Of a stretch of 64,000 nucleotides of DNA, positions 39,858-49,036 are shown one piece after another. This DNA is from Flexivirga endophytica (lineage in GTDB: Bacteria; Actinomycetota; Actinomycetes; Actinomycetales; Dermatophilaceae). Positions within the stretch are counted from its first letter, which is position 1, and each line of letters begins with the position of its first letter. The notes beneath the pieces are model-generated. The model had not been told where the DNA came from, ran no database searches, and saw only the letters and a program-made list of their open reading frames with translations. Position numbers and translations under genes: made by a program. The DNA lies in assembly GCF_014640635.1 (NCBI RefSeq), contig NZ_BMHI01000009.1:49304-113303 (forward strand). The letters run 5' to 3'.

Positions 39858-40789
39858 CACGCGTCGCCGCCGTCGACTGCGGCACCAACTCCATCCGGTT
39901 GCTCATCGCCGACACCGACGGCCGGTCGCTGACCGACGTCGTGCGCACCATGGAGATCGTCCGGCTCGGCCAGGGCGTCGACGTCACCGGCCACATTGCG
40001 CCGGAGGCGATGGAGCGCACCCTTCGGGTCGCGAAGCTGTATGCCGAGCAGTGCACCGCGGCCGGTGTCGAACGCGTGCGTTTCGTGGCGACCTCGGCCT
40101 CACGGGACGCCAGCAACTCCGCGGAGTTCACCACCGGCATCGCCGGAGCGTTCGCCGCCTTCGACATCGTGCCCGAGGTCGTGACCGGCGATGAGGAGGC
40201 GGCCCTCAGTTTCCGCGGCGCGACGAGCGTTGCCCGGGCGGAGACGCCCCCGCCATACCTCGTGGTGGACCTGGGTGGGGGTTCCACGGAGTTCGTTCTC
40301 GGTACTGCCACGGTCGACGCCGCGCTCTCCACCAACATCGGCTGTGTCCGGCTGACCGAGCGTCACCTGCACAGTGACCCGCCCACGGCGGCGGAGATCC
40401 ACGCCGCGGTGGTCGACATCAACGCGGCGATCGACGACGCCGCCGCGATCGTCCCGTTCGACCGGGCCGGTTCGCTCATCGGGCTGGCCGGGTCGGTGAC
40501 CACGATCACCGCGCACGCCCTCGGCCTCACCGCGTATGACGCCGAGCGCATCCACGGCACCGAGTTGCCGGTCCGGACCGTCGAGGCGTCGTGCGAGGCG
40601 CTGATCCACGCCACCCGCGACGAGCGCGCGGCGCTCGGCTACATGCATCCGGGCCGGGTGGACGTCATCGGTTCCGGCGCGTTGATCTGGCGCACCATCG
40701 TCCGCCGCGTCGCCGACGTCGCCGGCATCGAGACGGTGCTCACCAGCGAGCACGACATCCTCGACGGCATCGCTCTCGGCCTGGCCTGA
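39854..40789 (+). CDS. ppx: Exopolyphosphatase / pppGpp phosphatase (Ppx/GppA)
   Basis: A 311-residue ASKHA-fold phosphatase: VAAVDCGTNSIRLLIAD at the start, RFVATSASRDASNS, VTGDEEAALSFRG, and the second phosphate loop VVDLGGGSTEFVLG. It degrades polyphosphate or pppGpp. It is the short single-domain form found in the mycobacterial Rv1026 position. Translationally coupled to DUF501. Confidence 0.95.
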   Translation: MTRVAAVDCGTNSIRLLIADTDGRSLTDVVRTMEIVRLGQGVDVTGHIAPEAMERTLRVAKLYAEQCTAAGVERVRFVATSASRDASNSAEFTTGIAGAFAAFDIVPEVVTGDEEAALSFRGATSVARAETPPPYLVVDLGGGSTEFVLGTATVDAALSTNIGCVRLTERHLHSDPPTAAEIHAAVVDINAAIDDAAAIVPFDRAGSLIGLAGSVTTITAHALGLTAYDAERIHGTELPVRTVEASCEALIHATRDERAALGYMHPGRVDVIGSGALIWRTIVRRVADVAGIETVLTSEHDILDGIALGLA

Positions 40790-40865
40790 TCCGGCCGGTC
40801 ACCGTTCCTGCCGTTCGTTCCGCGTGGTGCATCTCATGCAGTCTGTGCTGCTCCAGGTCTTCCGA

Positions 40866-40912
40866 TGGGTAATAAAACCATTTAGACTTGTAAAAATTAT
40901 CCCTGGTATCTG
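40866..40912 (+). promoter_or_regulatory. A+T-rich tract upstream of whiB
   Basis: In a ~68% GC region these ~47 bases contain ATAAAACCATTTAGAC and TTGTAAAAATTATCCC. The drop in GC and the 25-70 base distance to the whiB ATG suggest a strong or regulated promoter. A definite -10 could not be chosen. Confidence 0.5.
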
Positions 40913-40937
40913 TTCTCGAGGGCGAGTGGAGCAGCAC

Positions 40938-41252
40938 ATGGTGGTGAACGACTGGCGTGAGCGGGCGGCCTGCCGTGAGGAGAACCCGGAGCTGTTCTTC
41001 CCGGTGGGCACGACCGGGCCGGCCTTGGATCAGATCGAGCAGGCCAAGGACATATGCCGGCACTGCCCGGTCCTCGCGCAATGCCTGGCGACGGCGCTCG
41101 ACAACGGCGAGGACGCCGGCATCTGGGGCGGGACGACGCCCGAGGAGCGGCGGATGATGCGCTGGTCGCGCGCCAAGCGAGTGGCCGGCCTCGACGCCGT
41201 GCGACGTGAATTGGCAGCAGCGGACGCGGACGCGCCCGCTCGGATCAGGTAG
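40938..41252 (+). CDS. WhiB-family iron-sulfur transcription factor (WhiB1/WblE-like)
   Basis: A 104-residue Wbl protein. Four cluster-binding cysteines at C12, C40, C43, C49 (AACREE, CRHCPV, AQCL) and the GIWGG turn with TTPEERR before the basic C-terminal tail that binds DNA. ELFFPVGTTGPALDQIEQAK matches the WhiB1/WblE subgroup, which binds a [4Fe-4S] cluster reactive to NO and contacts sigma-A. Its end overlaps the convergent regulator gene by eight bases. Confidence 0.93.
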   Translation: MVVNDWRERAACREENPELFFPVGTTGPALDQIEQAKDICRHCPVLAQCLATALDNGEDAGIWGGTTPEERRMMRWSRAKRVAGLDAVRRELAAADADAPARIR

Positions 41253-41964
41253 CCCGTGGCGGACGCTTCACGTCGGCCAACCGGGTCACACACAGGCTGC
41301 GATCGACGAACGGCTCGAGTGCAGTCGCCTCGATCGGCGCGTTGAGCTCGGACAGCACGCCACGCATGAGTCCGAGATGCACGGAGCAGACCACATCGGC
41401 GTGATCCTCGGCAACCTCCCGAAACGGGCACTGGTGCAACAAGATTCGTCGGTCGTGACTGGTGCCCACCGACTCGGGGGCGAAGCCGACCTCCTCGAGG
41501 ATTTCGACGAGTTCGCGCATCGCGGCGCTCGCGTCGACGGCACGGAACGGTGCGGGCCGCTCGGTGAGGAAACGGCCCCACTCCTCGCCGGCGCGCTCGG
41601 CGGCTTCACCGGGTCGCGCGGATTGGGTGGCGAGGTAGCTGGCCAGGATCTGTGCGAGCAATCGGTAGCTGCGCCGGCCGGTACGCGTGCTGTCCTCGCT
41701 CGCGCGATAGAGGGCGCGCGGTCGACCGGGGGCGTCGCGCTGCTCGGTCTCGCGCTCGGCCAGACCCTGCTCGACCAGCCCGTCCAGGTGGAAGCGTGCG
41801 GTGTTGGGGTGTAGTCCGACCCGCTCGGCGATGTCGGCCACCGACACCGGCTTCACCACGGCCTGCAGGGCTCCCAACACTTGGGCGCGGCTGTCGCCGA
41901 GCGGCGGTGCGTCCGAGGGATCCGGACGGGTCAAGTCCTGGCGTTCCACACCTGATGATCCCAC
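41245..41964 (-). CDS. SufR-like winged-helix regulator with possible Fe-S cysteines
   Basis: About 239 residues (GTG at 41964; a second GTG at 41949 gives a longer leader). Winged helix at ~25-90 (VVKPVSVADIAERVGLHPNT, then ARFHLDGLVEQGLAER, RPRALYRAS). The C-terminal domain has C179 (HQCPF), C193 (VVCSVHL) and C225 (LCVTRL), the spacing of SufR-type regulators that ligate an iron-sulfur cluster. A promoter overlapped by a 7-bp dyad lies just upstream, suggesting autorepression. Not next to suf genes here, so targets are unknown. Confidence 0.83.
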   Translation of the reverse strand: MGSSGVERQDLTRPDPSDAPPLGDSRAQVLGALQAVVKPVSVADIAERVGLHPNTARFHLDGLVEQGLAERETEQRDAPGRPRALYRASEDSTRTGRRSYRLLAQILASYLATQSARPGEAAERAGEEWGRFLTERPAPFRAVDASAAMRELVEILEEVGFAPESVGTSHDRRILLHQCPFREVAEDHADVVCSVHLGLMRGVLSELNAPIEATALEPFVDRSLCVTRLADVKRPPRAT

Positions 41965-41972
41965 ATGGGCCG

Positions 41973-42006
41973 AGGCGGATTGTATTTACCACTCCGCCTG
42001 TGACAA
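41973..42006 (-). promoter_or_regulatory. Promoter and operator of the SufR-like regulator
   Basis: Reading leftward: -35 TTGTCA (complement of 42001-42006), 16-bp spacer, -10 TACAAT (complement of 41979-41984). The inverted repeat AGGCGGA (41973-41979)...TCCGCCT (41993-41999) brackets it. The predicted transcript starts ~8 bases before the first GTG, so translation is either leaderless-like or from the second GTG. Confidence 0.7.
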
Positions 42007-42112
42007 TCGGCCGAGGCTCGCGCCGGACCCCGCGTACCCGAACCGTGCGGCGACGTGCCGCACGCGGCACCAGGGCGGATCCGCCGGCACTGCCACGGAT
42101 ACGCTGACTCTC

Positions 42113-42186
42113 GCCCTCGTAGCCCAATTGGCAGAGGCAGGCGACTTAAAATCGCTCGAGTGCGGGTTCGAGTCCCGTCGGGGGCA
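42113..42186 (+). tRNA. tRNA with anticodon TAA (tRNA-Leu), short variable loop
   Basis: Acceptor GCCCTCG/CGGGGGC (one T-G), discriminator A; anticodon stem GGCGA/TCGCT with loop CTTAAAA; T arm GCGGG-TTCGAGT-CCCGT. The variable loop is only CGAGT, a class I form, whereas leucine tRNAs normally have a long variable arm. The body looks more like tRNA-Lys. CCA not encoded. Confidence 0.78.
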
Positions 42187-42302
42187 CTCGACATGAAGCA
42201 GCGCTCGGTCACGATGCCGGCGACCGCAGAGGTGCCCGCCGGCATCGCGTGAAGGTGAGCCGGCAGGCGGTTCCAGGGAAGGCCGCCCACCGACCCACCG
42301 GC

Positions 42303-43379
42303 TCAGTGCGCGCGGGCCGGTCCCGTGGCAATCTTCACGATCGTTCCCGGGTGGGACTCGTCCATGCCCATCGTCCCGGCATACACCGTCCCGTTGGCGG
42401 AGGTCTCGACCGAGACCACGCCGGGCACGTTCGCCAGTGTCGACACCCCGCGTGAGTTGACCACGGAGATCTTGCCGCCGAACAACTCGGCGACATAGAT
42501 GTCTCCGTGCTTGCCGATAGCCAGGTTGGTCGCGCCGGCGAAACCGGTCGCGATCCGGGTGACCGAGTGCGTCGACGGGTTGACCTTCCAGAGCGAGCCG
42601 CGGGCACCCAGCTCGGGACCCTCCGGGCCGCCGGGCAGCGTTGTGACGTAGATCGAACCGCCGGGTCCGACCTCGACGTCGGTCGGCACCGGTTCGAAGT
42701 CGACGGTGACGCCGACCACGCACGCCGGCGCCTTCAATGCGTCTGCCATCTCCTGGGTGATCGTCGTGGGCTGCGCCGGGAACGTCGCGACCGTGCTGAC
42801 CTGCCCACTGTCGCTCACCGACAGCAGATCGTTCGCACCGGCGTCGGCCACCAGCCAACCGTTGCCGCGGCTAGCCACGGAGTACGCGTGCGAGTCCAGG
42901 AGTCCGGTGTACTTGGGACCGGCCACCGCCTGGACGCACGGGTCGTCGCTGTGCGGGCCGTACTGCGTCATACCGTCCGGGTTGTGTTGCGCCTCGTATG
43001 CCGTCAGGTCGGCGTAGACCGTGCCGCCATCGGGGTTGCGCACGTGCAGTCCGGAAGCGGAGTTCTCGTGGGTGTTCTCGTCGCTGACCGTGGAGGTGTA
43101 GGCGAGCCAGGCTCCGCGGGTCGCGACGCCGGACGCGCCAGGAACGCCGGTCACGACCGGGGCGATCGATCCATCGGACTGCAGGCTGCCGACCAGGCCC
43201 GGACCGCCGTCCGCGACCAGGACCCGGGGGCCGTCGACCTCCAGGTTGAACGGTGCTCCGACGGCACCGGACAGGGTGACGGGTGGTGTGGGCCTGGGGC
43301 TCGCCGCAGCGATGCCCGGGACGGTGACGGCGAGGCCGGCAGCAGCGCAGCCGACGGCGAATGAGCGCGCAGGACGCAT
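42303..43379 (-). CDS. Secreted ScyD/ScyE-family beta-propeller protein
   Basis: A 358-residue exported protein: signal peptide (FAVGCAAAGLAVTVPGIAAA), then NHL/SMP-30-like propeller repeats (GAPFNLEVDGPRVLVADGGP, PTDVEVGPGGSIYVTTLPGG, ATNLAIGKHGDIYVAELFGG). The layout matches ScyD/ScyE-type proteins named from cyanobacterial scytonemin loci and widespread in actinobacteria with unknown role. Two cysteines (PCVQAV, ACVVGV) could make a disulfide outside the cell. It stands downstream of the tRNA on the opposite strand. Confidence 0.85.
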   Translation of the reverse strand: MRPARSFAVGCAAAGLAVTVPGIAAASPRPTPPVTLSGAVGAPFNLEVDGPRVLVADGGPGLVGSLQSDGSIAPVVTGVPGASGVATRGAWLAYTSTVSDENTHENSASGLHVRNPDGGTVYADLTAYEAQHNPDGMTQYGPHSDDPCVQAVAGPKYTGLLDSHAYSVASRGNGWLVADAGANDLLSVSDSGQVSTVATFPAQPTTITQEMADALKAPACVVGVTVDFEPVPTDVEVGPGGSIYVTTLPGGPEGPELGARGSLWKVNPSTHSVTRIATGFAGATNLAIGKHGDIYVAELFGGKISVVNSRGVSTLANVPGVVSVETSANGTVYAGTMGMDESHPGTIVKIATGPARAH

Positions 43380-43549
43380 GGATACTCCGATCCGACCCGT
43401 CGGAGGACCGCCGGGTCTGTTCCGCTCCGGCGGCTGGTCTCTCCCGGTACCGCCGACCGAAGACCTGTGGACCGCCGGGGCAGCGGTCCTGTCGTCATTC
43501 TGCGTGGCGTATGGCGGTGGGGCTGACTAATTGCAGCCCTGTTCGCGGC

Positions 43550-45076
43550 TCAGGTCACCGCGCCGAGCTGCCACGGAACGAATTCCTCCTGGCCGAGGTC
43601 GAGTTCCTCGCTGACGGTCTGCCGGCCGGACGCGACGGCGAGAATCTGCTCGAACACCGTGTCGCCGACCTCCTCCAGAGTGTCCGTGCCGTCGACGATG
43701 GTGCCGCAGTTGATGTCGATGTCCTCCGGCATCCGTTCGTAGAGCTCGGTGCTCGTGCCGAGCTTGATGCTGGGCACCGGCTTGCACCCGAAGACCGAAC
43801 CCCTGCCGGTGGTGAAGCACACGACGTTGGCTCCGCCCGCGACGATGCCCGTGACCGAGACCGGGTCGTAGCCGGGGGTGTCCATGAAGATCAGGCCAGG
43901 CACGCGCGGCCGCTCGGCATACTCCACGACCTCGGCGAGGTCGGCGTGACCGCCCTTGGCCACGGCGCCGAGCGACTTCTCCAGGATCGTGGTCAGCCCA
44001 CCTGCCTTGTTGCCCGGTGACGGGTTGTTGTCCATCGTCCCGCCGCCCGCCGCGGTGTAGTCCCGCCACCAGTCGAGGCGATCGAGCAGCTTGCGGCCCA
44101 CGGCTTCGGAGACCGCCCGTCGGGTCAGCAGGCCCTCGGCGCCGTGCACTTCCGGCGTCTCGGCCAGGATCGACGTGCCGCCGTAGGAGACCAACCGGTC
44201 GGAGGCGACGCCGAGTGCGGGATTGGCGGTGATGCCCGAATATCCATCGGAGCCACCGCAATTGAGCCCGAGCACGAGCTTGGAGACGTCGCACGGCTCG
44301 CGCTGGAGCGCGTTGATCGGCTCCAGCATGCGGTTGACCGCCTCGACTCCGGCGCGCACCGTGCGCCGTATGCCGCCCTCGTCCTGGATGACCAGTTGCT
44401 CGATCAGGGTGGACGACGGGATGTCAGCACTGTCGACGATGCGGGACGACTGCAGCATCTCGCAGCCCAGACCAAGGACCAGCAGTCCGGCGATGTTGGG
44501 GTGTGCGGCATACCCCCGCAGGGTGCGCATGAGGACACGGGCGCCCTCGCTCTCGGTGACGAGACCGCAGCCGCTGCGGTGGGTGAGGGCCACGACGCCG
44601 TCGACGTTCGGATAGGCGTCGAGCACCTGACCACGGAACTGGTCGACGATCATCCGGGCAGTGCTCGCCGAGCAGTTGACCGACGTCAGGATGCCGATGT
44701 AGTTGCGGGTGCCCACTCTGCCGTCCGCGCGGGGATAGCCGAGGAAGGTCGGCCTGTCGCCCGGCGGCGGTGTCAGCGTGTGCCGGTCGGTGCCGAACTC
44801 GTGCGGCTGGTCGGCCTCGGTGATCTCGAGGTTGTGCACGTGGACGTGCTCGCCCACGCCGATGGCCGCGGTGGCCCGGCCGATGGTCGCGCCGTACTTG
44901 CGGACCGGCTCCCCGGCCGAGCGCGCGACGACCGCGACCTTGTGCCCGCGCGGCACCGACGATCGGACCGTCAACGGCTCGCCGGTGGGCAACGGGATGA
45001 CCTCGCCCGCGGTCAGCGCACGCGTGGCAACGGCGACCTCGTCGCCGGCCGCCAGCAGGAGCAGTCCGTCGCTCAC
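43550..45076 (-). CDS. uxaA: Altronate dehydratase
   Basis: A 508-residue UxaA: N-terminal SAF domain (~1-90) and the catalytic UxaA/GarD region ([88 protein letters not shown]). It dehydrates altronate to 2-keto-3-deoxygluconate (KDG), the galacturonate branch. GTG start overlapping the manD stop by three bases; last gene of the leftward uxaC-manD-uxaA operon. Confidence 0.95.
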   Translation of the reverse strand: MSDGLLLLAAGDEVAVATRALTAGEVIPLPTGEPLTVRSSVPRGHKVAVVARSAGEPVRKYGATIGRATAAIGVGEHVHVHNLEITEADQPHEFGTDRHTLTPPPGDRPTFLGYPRADGRVGTRNYIGILTSVNCSASTARMIVDQFRGQVLDAYPNVDGVVALTHRSGCGLVTESEGARVLMRTLRGYAAHPNIAGLLVLGLGCEMLQSSRIVDSADIPSSTLIEQLVIQDEGGIRRTVRAGVEAVNRMLEPINALQREPCDVSKLVLGLNCGGSDGYSGITANPALGVASDRLVSYGGTSILAETPEVHGAEGLLTRRAVSEAVGRKLLDRLDWWRDYTAAGGGTMDNNPSPGNKAGGLTTILEKSLGAVAKGGHADLAEVVEYAERPRVPGLIFMDTPGYDPVSVTGIVAGGANVVCFTTGRGSVFGCKPVPSIKLGTSTELYERMPEDIDINCGTIVDGTDTLEEVGDTVFEQILAVASGRQTVSEELDLGQEEFVPWQLGAVT

Positions 45077-46299
45077 CAGTCGTGCACCGTGCCGTCGAGC
45101 CGGCGGTTGACCGGCAGATAGGCCGGCGTGTAGTTGAACGCCTCGGCCGCCTTGTCGTCGTATTCGACTCCCAGGCCTGGGTTTTCGCCCGGATCGAGTA
45201 GCCCGTCGGTGAAGGTGTAGCTGGTGCGGAAGACCTCGAGCGTGTCGGGTGAGTGCTTCATGTACTCCTGGATCCCGAAATTGTGCAGTGCGATGCCAAG
45301 GTGGAGGTGGGCAGCCTGTCCGACGGGGGAGATGTCGGTCGGCCCGTGGAAGCCGGACCGGATCCCGTAGACCGCCGCGAAGTCCATCAACTTCTTCAGC
45401 GCGGTGATGCCGCCGGTGTGGGTCACCGCGGATCGCACGTAGTCGATGAGTTGCTCGGTGATCAGCGTCTGGTAGTCGAAGACCGAGTTGAAGACCTCAC
45501 CGATGGCCAGTGGCGTGGTGGTCTGTGAGCGGACCCGGCGCAGCGCCTCCTGGTTCTCACCCGGAGTGCAGTCCTCGAGCCAGAAGAGGTCGTAGGGCTC
45601 CAGGGACTTGCCCAGGATTGCAGCTTCGTTCGGCGTCATCCGGTGGTGCCCGTCGTGCAACAGCGGCAGCTCGAGTCCGAACTCGCTCCGCACAGCCTCG
45701 AAAACCGTTGGCACGTGGCGCAAATAGGCACGCGTGTCCCACGTCTCCTCAGCCGGTAGAGCCTGCCGCTTGGCCGGCTCGTAGTCGTAGCGCTGGCCCG
45801 GTGCCTGGTCGGAGGCGACGCCGTAGACCTGGCCGAGTCCGGGGACGCCGGTCTGCACCCGGATCGCTGCGAACCCCTGCTCCAGGTGGTTGCGGATCGA
45901 GGTGAAGAGTGCGTCGGTGGTGCTGCCGGAGGCGTGTCCGTAGGCCAGGCAGCCGCTGCGCGAACGCCCGCCGAGCAGCTGGTATAGCGGCATACCGGCG
46001 ACCTTGGCCTTGATGTCCCACAGCGCCATGTCGACCGCGGCGATCGACGCCATGGTGACGGGCCCGCGTCGCCAGTAGGCGCCCCGATAGAGGTACTGCC
46101 AGGTGTCCTCGATCTGAGCCTCGTCGCGGCCGATGAGCAACGGCGCCACGTGGTCGCGCAGGTAGGAAGCGGCCGCGAGCTCGCGGCCGTTGAGCGTCGC
46201 GTCGCCGAGCCCGGTGACGCCGTCGTCCGTCGTGATGCGCAGCGTGACGAAGTTGCGTCCGGGGCTGGTCACCAGCACCTCGGCCGATCTGATGGTCAT
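45073..46299 (-). CDS. manD: Mannonate dehydratase of the enolase superfamily (ManD/RspA)
   Basis: A 408-residue enolase-superfamily protein with the ManD signatures: [55 protein letters not shown] (metal-ligand Asp and catalytic His), [18 protein letters not shown] and [20 protein letters not shown]. It dehydrates D-mannonate to KDG, replacing the unrelated UxuA of enterobacteria. AAGGAGAG precedes the ATG. Between uxaC (15 bases upstream) and uxaA (overlap). Confidence 0.93.
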   Translation of the reverse strand: MTIRSAEVLVTSPGRNFVTLRITTDDGVTGLGDATLNGRELAAASYLRDHVAPLLIGRDEAQIEDTWQYLYRGAYWRRGPVTMASIAAVDMALWDIKAKVAGMPLYQLLGGRSRSGCLAYGHASGSTTDALFTSIRNHLEQGFAAIRVQTGVPGLGQVYGVASDQAPGQRYDYEPAKRQALPAEETWDTRAYLRHVPTVFEAVRSEFGLELPLLHDGHHRMTPNEAAILGKSLEPYDLFWLEDCTPGENQEALRRVRSQTTTPLAIGEVFNSVFDYQTLITEQLIDYVRSAVTHTGGITALKKLMDFAAVYGIRSGFHGPTDISPVGQAAHLHLGIALHNFGIQEYMKHSPDTLEVFRTSYTFTDGLLDPGENPGLGVEYDDKAAEAFNYTPAYLPVNRRLDGTVHDW

Positions 46300-46314
46300 G
46301 TCTCTCCTTCGGGG

Positions 46315-47751
46315 TCAGTCGTGAGGGGCGGCGTATGCCGTCAGGGCGAGTCGGTGGGCCAGATCGACCATCGTGTCCATCGCCTCGTCCATCCCGAGGC
46401 GCGCCTCGGCGACCAGCTTGGCGAGGTAGCCCGCGTCGATGCGGCGGGAGAGGTCGTGACGTGCCGGGATGGACGCGAATGCCCTTGTGTCATCGACGAA
46501 TCCGCTGGTGTTGTAGAAGCCTGCGGTCTCAACGGCCGACTCGCGGAAGCGGCGCATCTGCTCCGGGCTGTCCAGGAACCACCACGGTGCGCCCAGGCGC
46601 ACGGACGGGTACGCGCCGGCCAGTGGCGCGAGCTCGCGGGAGTAGACGGTCTCGTCGGTCGTGAAGAGGATGCACCGGAACCGGTCGCTCAGCCCGAACT
46701 TCTCCAGCAGCGGCCGAAGGCTGCGAGTGAACTCCACGCGCACCGGCACGTCGAAACCCTGGTCGGGACCGTGCTGTCGATAGATCTCGCCGCTGTGGTT
46801 GCGCAGGACGCCGGGGTGCAGCTGCATCACGAGGCCGTCCTCGGCGGACATCTCGGCCATCTGGAAGAGCATGTGTGCGGCGAACGCCTCGGTGTCGGCG
46901 GGCGACACGTTGCCGGCCAAGGCGTCGCGGTAGATGCGCTCGGCGCTCGCGGTGGGCAGGGGAGTCGTGTCGGCGGTGAGATGGCCGTGGTCGGTGGCGC
47001 GGGCGCCCGCGTCGATGAAGGCGCGGCGCCGCTGGCGCAGCGCCGCCAGGAAGCCCTGATAGTCACCGGTGTCGACGCCGGAGACCTCGGCGAGCCGGTC
47101 GACCTCGGCGGTCCAGGCATGGTGCCCCACGTGCACGAGCGAGTCCGGCCGGAAGGTCGGCACGATCCGGGCGGGACCGAGCTGGCGCGCGAGCCGGCCG
47201 TGCGATGAGAGGTCGGACAGGGCTGAGTCGGTCGTTGCGAGGATCTGGACGTTCATCCGATCCAGCAGCGCGAGTGGCCGGAAGTCCGCCCGCTGCAGTG
47301 TCTCGGCGAGCTGGTCGTAGAGCACGTCCGCGTTCTTCGCCGACGGTGGCGCCGGCAGTTCGAAGATCTCCGCGAGCTCGTGCTCGAGCCAGTAGCGGGT
47401 CGGCGTCCCACGGAAGAGGTGCCAGTTCTCGCAGAACCGTCGCCAGATCGCGCGCGGGTCCCGCTCGACGGGGTCGCCGCCGGAGTCGCGGTCGCGGTGA
47501 GGGACCCCGAGTTCGGCGTGCCGGTAACCCTGTGACACCAGCATGCGCACCAGGTAGTGGTCCGGGGTGATGAGCAGCTCGGCAGGATCTCCGAAGGCCT
47601 GGTTGTCGGCGAAGAGATCGACATCGACATGCCCGTGCATCGACACGAGCGGCAGCGTCGCAGCGTGCCGGTAGATCGTGCGAGCAAGGTCCCGCGTCGT
47701 CGGATCGGCGGGGAGCGCTCGGTCGGGATCAAGCTGCCACTGCTCAGTCAT
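46315..47751 (-). CDS. uxaC: Glucuronate/galacturonate isomerase
   Basis: A 478-residue amidohydrolase-fold isomerase with metal-binding MHGHVDVDLFADN (H39, H41), HAELGVPHRD, FRGTPTRYWLEHELAEIF and MQLHPGVLRNHSGEIYRQHG. It converts glucuronate to fructuronate and galacturonate to tagaturonate, the entry step of the pathway. First gene of the leftward operon; AAAGGG upstream. Its promoter has a LacI-type operator. Confidence 0.96.
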   Translation of the reverse strand: MTEQWQLDPDRALPADPTTRDLARTIYRHAATLPLVSMHGHVDVDLFADNQAFGDPAELLITPDHYLVRMLVSQGYRHAELGVPHRDRDSGGDPVERDPRAIWRRFCENWHLFRGTPTRYWLEHELAEIFELPAPPSAKNADVLYDQLAETLQRADFRPLALLDRMNVQILATTDSALSDLSSHGRLARQLGPARIVPTFRPDSLVHVGHHAWTAEVDRLAEVSGVDTGDYQGFLAALRQRRRAFIDAGARATDHGHLTADTTPLPTASAERIYRDALAGNVSPADTEAFAAHMLFQMAEMSAEDGLVMQLHPGVLRNHSGEIYRQHGPDQGFDVPVRVEFTRSLRPLLEKFGLSDRFRCILFTTDETVYSRELAPLAGAYPSVRLGAPWWFLDSPEQMRRFRESAVETAGFYNTSGFVDDTRAFASIPARHDLSRRIDAGYLAKLVAEARLGMDEAMDTMVDLAHRLALTAYAAPHD

Positions 47752-47772
47752 TGCACCCTTTCATGGAATCTT

Positions 47773-47821
47773 TGCAAGCGATTGCAGAACTCACTATGCC
47801 TGCAGTGGGGCGATCGTTCAA
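47773..47821 (-). promoter_or_regulatory. uxaC promoter with LacI-type operator
   Basis: Leftward -35 TTGAAC (complement of 47816-47821), 17-bp spacer, -10 CATAGT (complement of 47793-47798). Immediately downstream, at 47773-47786, lies TGCAAGCGATTGCA, a LacI-family palindrome with central CG. A bound repressor would sit over the transcription start. A related half-site, AACGATTGCA, recurs at 47932-47941. Confidence 0.72.
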
Positions 47822-47942
47822 GGGGCAATTTACATATATGGCAGACAGATTCGGTGCAACCGGAGTCATGTGTGTACGGCGCACTACAGCGTTGGTAACG
47901 GTTTGATAACGACGATTGACAGCATTGTGGGAACGATTGCAG

Positions 47943-47957
47943 GGTGTGTGACACACC
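47943..47957. promoter_or_regulatory. Perfect palindrome GGTGTGTGACACACC before the lacI gene
   Basis: Seven-base arms around G; 22 bases before the lacI start. It may be a second operator (autoregulation or another regulator) or a leader hairpin. Confidence 0.5.
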
Positions 47958-47979
47958 GCACAACGAAGGAGGTGGGCCG

Positions 47980-48978
47980 GTGGCGACATCCATCACCGTG
48001 CACGACGTGGCCAAAGCCGCCGGCGTGTCCGCGTCAACCGTGTCGCGCGCGCTCTCGGGCAACACCGCCGTCGCGGCCGAGACTCGCGACCGGGTGGTCG
48101 AGGCGGCTCGGCAGCTGGGTTATCGACCCAACCTCGCGGCGCGCGGCCTGATCACCGGCACGACACACAACATCGGGCTGGTGGTCCCGGACCTGGAGAA
48201 CCCCTACTTCGCGTCCATCACCAAGAGCGTGCAGAGTCGCGCTCTCGCTGCGGGCTATTCGGTGTTCATCGCCGACTCCGACGAGGACATCCGGACCGAG
48301 CTCGAGCTGGTGCACCAGCTGTCCAAACAGGTCGACGGTCTGATCCTCTGCTCGCCACGTATGGCGGCCTCCGACATCGCCGCGGTCGCCGGGCAGACGA
48401 TGATGGTTCTGATCAACCGCGAGTGGGAGGGACTGACCTCCGTCGTAGTCGACGACGCGGAGATCATCCGGCTCGCGCTCGAGCACCTGCACGCCCTCGG
48501 GCACCGCCACATCGCCTACGTCGGTGGACCCGAGAAGTCCTGGTCGAACCAGAAGCGCTGGGCGGCCATCGAGCGGATCGCGCCGACTTTCGATGATCTC
48601 GAGGTCGGCAAGGTCGGCTCCTACGCACCCAACTTCGACGGCGGGCAGTCCGCCGCCGACGTCGTCGTCGCCTCGGGAGCGACGGCCGCGCTGGCCTACA
48701 ACGACCTGGTGGGTCTCGGCATACTCGCCCGCCTCACCACGCGGGGGATCCGGGTGCCCGAGGACCTGTCCGTCATGGGCATCGACGACGTCAACGTCGC
48801 CACGCTCGTCTCGCCCGGCCTCACCACGGTGCGTTCGCCGTTGAAGAAGGTCGGCCGCAGTGCCGTCAACAGCCTGGTCGACCTTATGAACCCGACCGAT
48901 CGGCACAGCGCGCCCGAGGACCTACCGGTTCAACTCGTGGTCCGTCAGTCGACCTCGGTGCCGCAGCAACACAGCTGA
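47980..48978 (+). CDS. LacI-family transcriptional repressor of hexuronate genes
   Basis: A 332-residue LacI-type protein. HTH plus hinge: ITVHDVAKAAGVSASTVSRA, then LGYRPNLAARGL; sugar-binding domain after ~60 (THNIGLVVPDLENPYFASIT, MGIDDVNVATLVSPGLTTVR). GTG at 47980 chosen because AAGGAGG lies seven bases before. It is divergent from uxaC and upstream of the transporter genes, with matching operators between, so it likely represses both arms until a hexuronate intermediate appears. Confidence 0.9.
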   Translation: MATSITVHDVAKAAGVSASTVSRALSGNTAVAAETRDRVVEAARQLGYRPNLAARGLITGTTHNIGLVVPDLENPYFASITKSVQSRALAAGYSVFIADSDEDIRTELELVHQLSKQVDGLILCSPRMAASDIAAVAGQTMMVLINREWEGLTSVVVDDAEIIRLALEHLHALGHRHIAYVGGPEKSWSNQKRWAAIERIAPTFDDLEVGKVGSYAPNFDGGQSAADVVVASGATAALAYNDLVGLGILARLTTRGIRVPEDLSVMGIDDVNVATLVSPGLTTVRSPLKKVGRSAVNSLVDLMNPTDRHSAPEDLPVQLVVRQSTSVPQQHS

Positions 48979-49036
48979 AGTCTCCCTCGCACAGAACGTG
49001 AGCATCGCGCTCGCAAGGATCAAGGAGCGAAAACGT

